DNA from: Streptomyces sp. AC555_RSS877
GTDB lineage: Bacteria; Actinomycetota; Actinomycetes; Streptomycetales; Streptomycetaceae
Direction: 5' to 3'
Assembly (NCBI RefSeq): GCF_019049245.1
Contig: NZ_JAGMUK010000003.1
Coordinates: 81,119 to 145,118, forward strand
Length of the DNA stretch: 64,000 nucleotides
The position numbers and the translations under genes were made by a program. The notes under the pieces were generated by a model. The model searched no databases, was not told where the DNA came from, and saw nothing but the letters and a program-made list of their open reading frames with translations. Below are positions 34,410 through 41,193 of the stretch, in pieces (the stretch's first letter is position 1; every line of letters begins with the position of its first letter).

Positions 34410-35933
34410 GTGAGCACCGAGAACGAGGGCACCGCGGTACCCCCCGCCCCGTCCGCACCCCCCGTGCCGGTGGATGCTCCTACTGCTTCGGCGCGCCAGG
34501 AGCCCGCCGCTCCCCACGCGGGCGCCCCCACGACTCCGCTCCCGCCGTCGTCGCCGAGCGCCTCCGGTGCCCACCAGGAGCAGCAGCTGGTGCACGCGGG
34601 CCAGGCCCCCGCCTACGCCGCGGCCGGCCCCGGCGGCACTCCTCAGGACGGCTCCGCACCGCAGGGCGCCTGGCCGCCCCCGCCGCCCCCGGCCACCCCG
34701 TCGTACGCCGATCCCGGTTCCGGCGGCTCCCCGTACTCGGACGGCGGCCCAGGCAGCGGCTCCGGCGGCGCGGGAGACGCCTGGGGCGCCGCCTACCAGC
34801 AGCCCGAGCCGAAGCCCCGCAGTGGGCGCGGCGGCCTCGTCGCCGCCGTCCTGGTGGCCGCGCTGGTCGCGGGAGGTCTGGGCGGCGGTCTCGGCTACAC
34901 CCTCGCCAAGAACGACGACAACAGCTCCTCCACCACCGTCTCCGCCTCCGACAGCGGCGGCTCCGTCAAGCGCGACCCCGGCACGGTCGCCGGCGTCGCC
35001 GCCAAGGCGCTGCCCAGCACCGTCACCATCCAGGCCGAGTCCAACAGCGGCGAGGGCGGCACCGGCACCGGATTCGTCTTCGACACCGAGGGCCACATCG
35101 TCACCAACAACCACGTGGTGGCCGACGCGGTCGACGGTGGCAAGCTCACGGCGACCTTCCCGAGCGGCAAGAAGTACGACGCGGAGGTCGTGGGCCACGC
35201 ACAGGGCTACGACGTCGCGGTCATCAAGCTCAAGAACGCCCCCTCCGACCTCAAGCCGCTCACCCTCGGCGACTCGGAGAAGGTCGCGGTCGGCGACTCG
35301 ACGATCGCGATCGGCGCCCCCTTCGGCCTCTCCAACACGGTCACGACGGGCATCATCAGCGCGAAGAACCGCCCGGTCGCGTCCAGTGACGGCACCGGCA
35401 GCAACGCGTCCTACATGAGCGCCCTGCAGACCGACGCCTCGATCAACCCCGGCAACTCCGGAGGCCCGCTCCTCGACGCCCAGGGCAACGTCATCGGCGT
35501 CAACTCCGCGATCCAGTCCAGTGGCGGCGGCCTCGGCGGCACCAGTCAGTCCGGCTCGATCGGCCTCGGCTTCGCCATCCCGATCAACCAGGCCAAGTAC
35601 GTCGCCCAGCAGCTGATCAAGACCGGCAAGCCCGTCTACGCCAAGATCGGTGCGTCCGTCTCCCTGGAGGACGGCACCGGCGGCGCCCAGATCACCGAGC
35701 AGGGCGCCAGCGGCTCCGACCCGGTCGAGTCGGGCGGACCCGCAGCCAAGGCCGGCCTCAAGCCCGGCGACGTCATCACCAAGCTCGACGACCGGGTGAT
35801 CGACTCCGGCCCCACCCTCATCGGCGAGATCTGGACCCACCAGCCCGGCGACAAGGTCACCATCACCTACGAACGCGGCGGCAAGACCCACACGGTCGAA
35901 CTCACCCTCGGCTCCCGCACAGGCGACAGCTGA
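34410..35933 (+). CDS. Membrane-anchored HtrA/DegP-type serine protease with PDZ
   Basis: GTG 34410 follows GAGGAGAG. The 507-aa protein has a long Pro/Ala/Gly cytoplasmic tail (about 1-135), a single membrane helix (GGLVAAVLVAALVAGGLGGGLGYTLA as read in parts, about 145-170), and a trypsin-like domain (about 195-395). The catalytic triad is His in VTNNHVV, Asp in GYDVAVIKL and Ser in NPGNSGGPLL. A PDZ domain (about 410-500) ends it. It acts on misfolded proteins outside the membrane, and in Streptomyces such proteases are part of secretion-stress control. Confidence 0.94.
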   Translation: MSTENEGTAVPPAPSAPPVPVDAPTASARQEPAAPHAGAPTTPLPPSSPSASGAHQEQQLVHAGQAPAYAAAGPGGTPQDGSAPQGAWPPPPPPATPSYADPGSGGSPYSDGGPGSGSGGAGDAWGAAYQQPEPKPRSGRGGLVAAVLVAALVAGGLGGGLGYTLAKNDDNSSSTTVSASDSGGSVKRDPGTVAGVAAKALPSTVTIQAESNSGEGGTGTGFVFDTEGHIVTNNHVVADAVDGGKLTATFPSGKKYDAEVVGHAQGYDVAVIKLKNAPSDLKPLTLGDSEKVAVGDSTIAIGAPFGLSNTVTTGIISAKNRPVASSDGTGSNASYMSALQTDASINPGNSGGPLLDAQGNVIGVNSAIQSSGGGLGGTSQSGSIGLGFAIPINQAKYVAQQLIKTGKPVYAKIGASVSLEDGTGGAQITEQGASGSDPVESGGPAAKAGLKPGDVITKLDDRVIDSGPTLIGEIWTHQPGDKVTITYERGGKTHTVELTLGSRTGDS

Positions 35934-35968
35934 CCCACACCGCCCCACGCCAACCGTTACTCTTGTCC

Positions 35969-35992
35969 CGCGCTGCCGGTGGCGGCAGCGCG
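35969..35992. terminator. Hairpin at the end of the protease gene
   Basis: CGCGCTGCC (35969-35977) pairs perfectly with GGCAGCGCG (35984-35992). It stands 35 bp after the protease stop and ends just before the tRNA. It can terminate the protease transcript. Confidence 0.6.
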
Positions 35993-35993
35993 G

Positions 35994-36080
35994 GGTGGGT
36001 TGCCCGAGCGGCCTAAGGGAACGGTCTTGAAAACCGTCGTGGCAGCGATGTCACCGTGGGTTCAAATCCCACACCCACCG
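35994..36080 (+). tRNA. tRNA-Ser(UGA), AICE attachment target
   Basis: Acceptor GGTGGGT pairs with ACCCACC with discriminator G at 36080. The anticodon loop CTTGAAA gives UGA, a class II variable arm is present, and the T-loop is TTCAAAT. No CCA is encoded. The 3' part from the anticodon region is the left copy of the 59-bp att repeat, so the intact tRNA is preserved after insertion. Confidence 0.95.
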
Positions 36081-36083
36081 CAG
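36025..36083. repeat. attL
   Basis: The left copy of the 59-bp identity block, contained in the 3' part of tRNA-Ser(UGA) and three bases beyond. The bases just outside (GTC versus CTC before, C versus T after) mark where the copies part. Confidence 0.93.
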
Positions 36084-36104
36084 CAGGTCAGAGCGTTGCA
36101 GGTC

Positions 36105-36140
36105 AGAAGGGGTGCCACTCTCCGGAGCGGCACCCCTTCT
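36105..36140. terminator. Terminator between tRNA and integrase
   Basis: AGAAGGGGTGCC (36105-36116) and GGCACCCCTTCT (36129-36140) form a perfect 12-bp stem with a 12-nt loop. It lies on the element side of attL, about 80 bp downstream of the integrase stop codon, and may stop transcription in both directions. Confidence 0.8.
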
Positions 36141-36195
36141 GCGTGCACCCTGTCTCACCCTGACTCGCCCATATCTCAGCTTTGACCAGTGCGTA

Positions 36196-36214
36196 TGGGC
36201 CATCTGTGGGCCAG
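36196..36214. other. Candidate integrase arm-type site (left)
   Basis: TGGGCCATCTGTGGGCCAG lies just beyond the int stop codon, and a copy differing by one base is present near attR (52832-52850). Each holds two TGTGGGCCA/ATGGGCCA half-repeats. Paired repeats inside both ends of an integrated element are typical integrase arm sites. Confidence 0.55.
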
Positions 36215-36216
36215 GA

Positions 36217-37632
36217 TCAGGGCTGCTCCCCCTCGTCGAGCGCGCGGGCGATCAGGCTGTTGGAATGCTGCTGACCGCCCTTGAGGATCTTCGCGTAGAA
36301 GCGGTACAGCACGGCGATGCTGTGGCCGGCGCGTGCGGCGACCTCCGCCGGGTCCACCCCCGACTTGATCCAGAGCGAGATTCCCGCATGCCGCAGGGAG
36401 TACGGCACTGCCGCAAGCTCGGATTTCACTTCGTTGGGAGTCAGTACCGCTTTACGCGCTCTCTCCCACATGGCGCAGTATTCGGTGGAAGCCACGCGTC
36501 CTCCACGTGCTGCTCGGAACAGCCGGCCGTCGTCGGCGGTGCCGTACCGGGTGGTGTGCTCGCGAAGTAGATGCACGAGAACAGGCGGGATGGGCACGGT
36601 GCGCGTTGCGCCGCTTCTGCGCCGCTTGAGTCCCCGCTTCTCGTATGACGTGCCCTCGTCCGTCCAGCCGCCGCCAACCTCCGGGCGGCTCTCCCCAAGA
36701 AGCAGTTCACCCCACTCCTTGACGGTCTCCGGGGAGTTGGGCGGCAAGGTGCAGTCCGACTCCTTGAGCGCGACGATCTCACCGGGCCGCATGGCTGCGT
36801 AGTAGAGACATCCGAAGAACGCGTGCAGGTGCTGACCGCGCGGCCCGGAGTCGCGGACCGCCCCGAGCAAGGCGCGTGCTACATCCGGGCCAGGCACGTA
36901 CCGGAAGTCAATCTCGTCGTCGCTCTCGGCCGGTGTCCAGTCCACACGGGGCAGGGGGTTTGCTGTGAGCAGCCCTTTCTCCTCAACCGTGTAGCGCAGC
37001 ACGTTACTCAGCACCATGCGCTTGCGCCGGGCCGTGTTCTCGGCAGCTTTGCCGCCGTCCAGCCGGAGTGAGAGCGCCTCCAGGGCGGGCCGTAGCAGCG
37101 CCGGGTCTTCCAAGTCCTTGACCTTGATGGAGTGGGCAGCAATCCACTCCAGGGCGGCTCGGATTTCAGTGGGTGGCTCCTCGACGGCATGGCGCGACAC
37201 CCAGTGCCCTTCGGGACCACGAACAGCCCGGAATGCCCACTGATACAAGGCGGTGCGCAGTACCGCGGCACGGGGCGCTCCCCGCTTGCTGGTGACGAGC
37301 ACAGGGGTCACGACAGCGAGCGATTCTGCGATGCTCGCCCGGTGCTTAGCCGCAGCTCGCGGCCACTTCATCAGTACGTAGCCGGTGACGTGTTCGTACC
37401 AGGATGGGGAAGTGCGAGCCCTCAATTCGCCCGCGGGCAGGCCCGTTTCCTCGTCGAATTGCTGGTGGTCGCGGAGAGCGGTCATCAACTCCGATCGGCG
37501 CCCCTCAGCTTGTGGCTTGAGCTTGAAACTCCGGGAGTGGGGACGCTCACCGACTCGCCAACGCAGTTCCCAGGGCTTCGGCCGGCCGGTGCGCTTGCGG
37601 ATGGACCAAATATCGACGTCGTACGTGAGCAT
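36217..37632 (-). CDS. int: Tyrosine recombinase/integrase
   Basis: A 471-aa phage-type integrase. The N-terminal part holds the arm-binding and SAM-like core (about 1-230), with the catalytic domain at the C-terminus. Catalytic residues are Arg in YYAAMRPGEIVAL, the His-Leu-X-X-Arg box in VPYSLRHAGISLW, the second His in AGHSIAVLYRFY and the Tyr nucleophile in the same strand. It inserts and excises the element at tRNA-Ser(UGA), with the attachment site immediately downstream. xis lies 60 bp upstream on the same strand. Confidence 0.96.
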   Translation of the reverse strand: MLTYDVDIWSIRKRTGRPKPWELRWRVGERPHSRSFKLKPQAEGRRSELMTALRDHQQFDEETGLPAGELRARTSPSWYEHVTGYVLMKWPRAAAKHRASIAESLAVVTPVLVTSKRGAPRAAVLRTALYQWAFRAVRGPEGHWVSRHAVEEPPTEIRAALEWIAAHSIKVKDLEDPALLRPALEALSLRLDGGKAAENTARRKRMVLSNVLRYTVEEKGLLTANPLPRVDWTPAESDDEIDFRYVPGPDVARALLGAVRDSGPRGQHLHAFFGCLYYAAMRPGEIVALKESDCTLPPNSPETVKEWGELLLGESRPEVGGGWTDEGTSYEKRGLKRRRSGATRTVPIPPVLVHLLREHTTRYGTADDGRLFRAARGGRVASTEYCAMWERARKAVLTPNEVKSELAAVPYSLRHAGISLWIKSGVDPAEVAARAGHSIAVLYRFYAKILKGGQQHSNSLIARALDEGEQP

Positions 37633-37692
37633 CTCTCTCCAGACAGAAGGAGGGGCCCGCGCTGAGCGCGGGCCCCGGTGAAACGATCGGAT

Positions 37693-37881
37693 TTACGCGG
37701 CGTGCTGCTCGCAGCGCTCCCACCACGCGTCAAGGTCAGTGCGATTGACGCGGAGTTGGCCGTTGGGGAGCTTGTGAATGCGGGGGGCTTGGCCGCGTGC
37801 GCGCATGCGATAGAACGCCGCGCGGCTCATCTTGATCTCTGCGAGGACTTCGGGGAGCTTGAGCTTCTCGGGGCGAGCCAC
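37693..37881 (-). CDS. xis: Excisionase-like MerR-type HTH protein
   Basis: GTG 37881, with GGAG 8-9 bp upstream, gives 62 aa: VARPEKLKLPEVLAEIKMSR, then AAFYRMRARGQAPRIHKLPNGQLRVNRTDLDAWWERC. It is a winged-helix of the AlpA/Xis group that directs the recombinase to excision. The longer open frame upstream is unlikely. It sits 60 bp before int and is probably co-transcribed. Confidence 0.85.
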   Translation of the reverse strand: MARPEKLKLPEVLAEIKMSRAAFYRMRARGQAPRIHKLPNGQLRVNRTDLDAWWERCEQHAA

Positions 37882-37913
37882 GTTGCGACTCCTCGTCTTG
37901 AGGCTTCTGGGGG

Positions 37914-38165
37914 ATCCGCAACATCCGCCACGCCGCAACATTGCTGGTCAGCGGCTTGAATCTGTGGCGGATGCCGTTTCTGTTGCGGATAGGTCCCGCC
38001 TCGCGGGGTGGCGCGGCGGGACCTTCTGGCATGGCTGGTCAGCCGACGATCCGGAGTTGGCGTGTGTCGGTTTCCGCGGACATGTGGCGGCTCTCGGAAG
38101 GGGTATCCGCCACAGATTCACCCTCGTTGACCTGCGGTGTTGCGGCTGTTGCGGATGTTGCGGAT
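37914..38165. repeat. Cluster of ATCCGCAACA-type repeats
   Basis: Nine matches to the 10-mer ATCCGC(A/C)ACA in both orientations fall in 250 bp: 37914, 37923, 37932 (degenerate), 37962, 37981, 38105, 38138 (degenerate), 38147 and 38156. The last two exact copies overlap by one base. They span the xis upstream gap and the 3' end of the DUF3631 gene. Possible Rep, Xis or Int binding sites or an origin; undetermined. Confidence 0.6.
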
Positions 38166-39304
38166 TTCTGGGGGTCGGGGCGGCAGTAGCGGTTCCACGC
38201 GTCGGTGAGGTCTTCGGCGTAGTAGCCCTTGGGGGTGGTGCTGCCGACCCGGATGCCCTTGGGCTTGATCGGGGTGTTGTCGGGGCGCACGTATTGGCTG
38301 AGGAGCTTGGACAGTCGGCGGGCGGTGAGTGCCTTGATGGCCTGTCCGTCCTCGCTCATGTCGGCCCACGGTGCGTCGTCGAGGGAGAGGAGGACTTCGA
38401 GGATGGCCGCGGTGGGCATCTTGTCCACGCCGCAGAACACCTTGTCGCGCAGGTCGGTCAACAGCCGCACGCCGAGGGAAGCTTCGTCGTTGCTGCTCGC
38501 TGACTTGATGAGTTCGATGCACGCTGCGCGGGCCCGTGCGGGCCAGTGCCCGCCGGCCGCGTCGGCGACCGCGAGCAGCGGTTCCCACACGTCGGCCGGC
38601 CGGTCGGTGACGCCTTCGGGCATCTCGGGCCACGCCTCGGCGACCTGGTCGTGCAGGGTGGCGGTCCAGTCCGCGAGGCGGTCCCGCAGGACGTGGCCCT
38701 GCTTCTCGTGGACGCGGCGCCGGTAGGGCTCGCACTTCTCGTTGGGGGCCTTCTTCCGCATGCGGATGATGACGGACCTGGTCAGGATCGTGTCCGGCAG
38801 CGTGCCGAGTCCGGCCATGGCGACCGCGCAGAACGAGGGGAAGAAGCCTGCTTTCTGGTCGGATCCGTCCCCGACGCAGCGCAGGGACTTGGCGCCGCGC
38901 CGGTATCCGGAGTTGAGGAACCCGCGGACTTCCTCGTTCCCGCCCGCCTTGGGACCGAAGACGGTGTCGATCTCGTCGAAAAGGAGCGTGGGTGTGCCCT
39001 CGTCTGCGGAAACGAGCCGGAACAGGGCGTTCGCGGATGCATTGACGGTGGTCGCAGCGCGCGGGGTGAGCGTCTCGATGATCTCCAGCGCCCGAGACTT
39101 CCCGGAACCGGGTTCGGGGCTGAGGAACGCGATGCGGGCAGTGCCGTCGAGGGCGTCCATCAGGTGCGCGTGGGCGTCCCACAGGGCTACGGCGACGTAG
39201 GCGTGTTCGGTGGGGAAGACGTTGAAGCGGCGGTGGAAGGCTTCCACCTCGTCGAGCAGCGCGGCTCCGTCGATGGACGGGCCGGGCGTGTTGGTGCTGG
39301 TCAT
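38039..39304 (-). CDS. DUF3631 P-loop ATPase, plasmid replication/maintenance type
   Basis: A 421-aa protein with Walker A SPEPGSGKSRALE (about 66-78) and Walker B LLFDEIDTVFG (about 108-118). The C-terminal DUF3631 part (about 230-385) ends in an Ala/Thr/Ser-rich tail with repeats that coincide with the DNA repeat cluster. DUF3631 proteins are frequent partners of Prim-Pol proteins in actinobacterial elements, where they resemble a replicative helicase half. It would therefore help the Prim-Pol in replication. The start overlaps the small upstream gene by 4 bp. Confidence 0.85.
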   Translation of the reverse strand: MTSTNTPGPSIDGAALLDEVEAFHRRFNVFPTEHAYVAVALWDAHAHLMDALDGTARIAFLSPEPGSGKSRALEIIETLTPRAATTVNASANALFRLVSADEGTPTLLFDEIDTVFGPKAGGNEEVRGFLNSGYRRGAKSLRCVGDGSDQKAGFFPSFCAVAMAGLGTLPDTILTRSVIIRMRKKAPNEKCEPYRRRVHEKQGHVLRDRLADWTATLHDQVAEAWPEMPEGVTDRPADVWEPLLAVADAAGGHWPARARAACIELIKSASSNDEASLGVRLLTDLRDKVFCGVDKMPTAAILEVLLSLDDAPWADMSEDGQAIKALTARRLSKLLSQYVRPDNTPIKPKGIRVGSTTPKGYYAEDLTDAWNRYCRPDPQKSATSATAATPQVNEGESVADTPSESRHMSAETDTRQLRIVG

Positions 39305-39654
39305 GCGGCGGTCCTCCCTTCCTGGGGAGTGCGGAGCGGGCAGGTGTCGCGGTGTGCTTCGTGGTCGGCGATCAGGGCGTGCACCTTGCCGTGGCCGATG
39401 GCACTGCGGTCACGGCCGCACAGGCATTTCGAGGTGGCCGTAGGGACGGCGCCGCGCGGGGCGACGATGTGCAGCCACGCGACGGGGTACCGGCCGTCGC
39501 CCCGGTGCGGGTCAGGGAGAACAGCAGTGGGGACGCCTTCGGCGACGCCCTTCGGCTCGCCTACGGCCTGCTCAGGCGTGGCCTGTTCGGCGTCCTGCGG
39601 GCCGGTCGTGGCTGTCTGCTGGCCTTCCAAGGGGGGATGGAGTGGGGTGTTCAT
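39301..39654 (-). CDS. Small element protein with Cys/His cluster
   Basis: A 117-aa protein with a Pro/Glu-rich N-terminus and a C-terminal segment CLCGRDRSAIGHGKVHALI followed by HEAHRDTCPL. The CxC, two to three His and a late Cys look like a small zinc site. It starts at ATG 39654 and overlaps the next gene (4 bp), and the Prim-Pol gene stop overlaps its start, so it is in a coupled replication operon. No family is named with confidence. Confidence 0.72.
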   Translation of the reverse strand: MNTPLHPPLEGQQTATTGPQDAEQATPEQAVGEPKGVAEGVPTAVLPDPHRGDGRYPVAWLHIVAPRGAVPTATSKCLCGRDRSAIGHGKVHALIADHEAHRDTCPLRTPQEGRTAA

Positions 39655-40562
39655 GCCGCATCCCGGGGCCGGGCTTTGCGGATGGAGCTGTCCAGGGCGC
39701 TGCGGATCGTGGCGCGGCACTCGGCAGCGGTGAGCCCGCGTGCCTCTCCCGCCCCTTGGAAGGCTCCCTCCACCATGTGCCGGGCGATGTCGCCCCACGC
39801 GACGAAGCGCCCCACCTTGAAGGCGGACCGGTTGAGCGTGATGTTGCCCGCCCCCTCCGGGGCCGCCAGCACCGTCCGGCATTCGCGTTCCAAAGCGGCG
39901 GTGGCTGCGCGGCTGCCGCTGATCGTGGGCCACGCGAACGGCACGACCGGCCGGGGCTCGGGCTCCTCCAACAGGCAGACCATCCATGCGGGCAGCTCCG
40001 CGACAGCCATGTCGTCGGTGACGGCGTACGGGCCGGCCGGGGTGATGCTGCCGGCGCCGACGACGTAGCCACCCCATCCGCGGGTGTCGACCAGCGGGGC
40101 GAGACTGCCCGCGGTGTTCCCCAGTCGGACACCGGCCGGGGCGGCGAAGTACAGATGTCCTCCGCCGCTCGCGGTCCGGACCTGGCGGGTGGCAGGGACG
40201 GGCTGTTCGGTGCGCTCGCAGAGCGCTCCAAAGGTCGCCGCGCCGCAAGGCGCGTCCGAACTGCCCTTGTGCTTGGGCAAGTCAAGGTCGACGACCAGGA
40301 GCCCGGAGGGGCCGGTGGCGATGCCGACGTTGAACGGAGCCCGTGCCCAGGTGGCGCGGATGAGGTCCGGGTTGGTGGTGGCGCGCTGCTCCCATTTGCG
40401 GTGCCCGTCCTCGCACACCCCGGTCCGCGTGCAGGCGGCTTCTCCATGAAGCGCGGGCCGCTTGGTGCCGGGGAACAGGGGGAAGACGTGCCAGCCGCGC
40501 TCAGCGGCCGACAGGGCGGCGGCGAGTAGTTCCTCTCGCCTGTCGTGGTGGGGATGGGTCAT
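39651..40562 (-). CDS. Bifunctional primase-polymerase (Prim-Pol) replication protein
   Basis: ATG 40562 is preceded by GGAG; 303 aa. The Prim-Pol domain (about 10-205) has AALSAAERGWHVFPLFPGTKRPA, IATGPSGLLVVDLDLPKHKG (DxD metal motif) and RTASGGGHLYF (the His motif). The C-terminal helices have a conserved VGRFVAWGDIARHM segment. In RepPP-type AICEs this protein starts replication of the excised circle. It is followed by two overlapping genes (Cys/His protein and DUF3631). Confidence 0.92.
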   Translation of the reverse strand: MTHPHHDRREELLAAALSAAERGWHVFPLFPGTKRPALHGEAACTRTGVCEDGHRKWEQRATTNPDLIRATWARAPFNVGIATGPSGLLVVDLDLPKHKGSSDAPCGAATFGALCERTEQPVPATRQVRTASGGGHLYFAAPAGVRLGNTAGSLAPLVDTRGWGGYVVGAGSITPAGPYAVTDDMAVAELPAWMVCLLEEPEPRPVVPFAWPTISGSRAATAALERECRTVLAAPEGAGNITLNRSAFKVGRFVAWGDIARHMVEGAFQGAGEARGLTAAECRATIRSALDSSIRKARPRDAA

Positions 40563-40650
40563 CCTGGGGTCTCCAGTTCCTTTGATGGATGCTGGTTGGC
40601 AAGGGCGGCCCCGCTTCATTGGCGTGAGTGGGGGGCCGCCCTTGGCGTAG

Positions 40651-40959
40651 CTAGGTGCTCTTGGAGCGGGCGAGGCGCAGGGTGATGCCGCCGACGCCGA
40701 TGGGTCCGGCCGCGGCGGCGATGACGGTGAAGGTGTGGGCCGCGGCGTTGAGCAGGAAGCAGATGGCGGCGACCAGCCCCCAGCCGCCGGCAACGACCGC
40801 GCCCGCGATGGCGAACGGGACGACGATGCGCCGCCACTGGAAGGCGGGCGGGGTGTCGTTGACGACGAACACGACCGGCTGTCCGGTGGCCTGCGCGCGC
40901 TGGTAGAGGTCGGCGGGGATGTGCGGGGCTATCTGGCCGGGCGGGAGGTGCTGGCTCAT
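40651..40959 (-). CDS. Small two-helix membrane protein (SpdA-like)
   Basis: ATG 40959 has GGGAG at good spacing; 102 aa. The N-terminal part is hydrophilic (PHIPADLYQRAQATGQPVVF), then two transmembrane helices follow (VVPFAIAGAVVAGGWGLVAAI and LNAAAHTFTVIAAAAGPIGVG). Short hydrophobic proteins next to tra are the spread (Spd) proteins of actinobacterial plasmids, thought to help septal crossing of DNA. The upstream frame is open through the CTTGTCG array but has no ribosome site there. Confidence 0.75.
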   Translation of the reverse strand: MSQHLPPGQIAPHIPADLYQRAQATGQPVVFVVNDTPPAFQWRRIVVPFAIAGAVVAGGWGLVAAICFLLNAAAHTFTVIAAAAGPIGVGGITLRLARSKST

Positions 40960-41031
40960 TTCTGGCTCCCTCGGGGTGTGCCGCGGGCCCGCGCCGACAG
41001 GTGGCGCGGGCCCGTGCGGGGTGGGTGTGTG

Positions 41032-41190
41032 CTTGTCGCGTTGCTTGTCGTCTCTCTTGTCGTGCGGCTTGTCGTCTGGCTTGTCGCTTGTCTTGTCTTG
41101 TCGCTTGTCGCCTCCCAGGTCACAAGCCGTTTCCGGGCTTCCAGGACCCGGCAAGCGACATGTGGTGAAGCGGGGGCGACAAGCGACAAG
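41032..41190. repeat. CTTGTCG 12-bp direct repeat array (candidate clt/TRS)
   Basis: Five CTTGTCG copies stand exactly 12 bp apart (41032, 41044, 41056, 41068, 41080), then variants or exact copies at 41087, 41092, 41097 and 41104. Two inverted CGACAAG copies are at 41177 and 41184. The array is next to the 3' end of the tra gene. In other actinomycete plasmids TraB binds short direct repeats (TRS) in the clt locus near its gene, so this is the natural candidate here. Confidence 0.65.
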
Positions 41191-41193
41191 TGA

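Noticed and set aside
33306..35948. Very long minus-strand frame through the protease gene
   Set aside because: Antisense frames are open in high-GC DNA; only its last part (33306-34133) has GDPD motifs, and the rest is the shadow of the protease.
40960..41154. N-terminal extension of the SpdA-like protein through the CTTGTCG array (DK repeats)
   Set aside because: A good ribosome site precedes ATG 40959 and none supports the upstream start; the 12-bp period is equally explained as a DNA-binding array.
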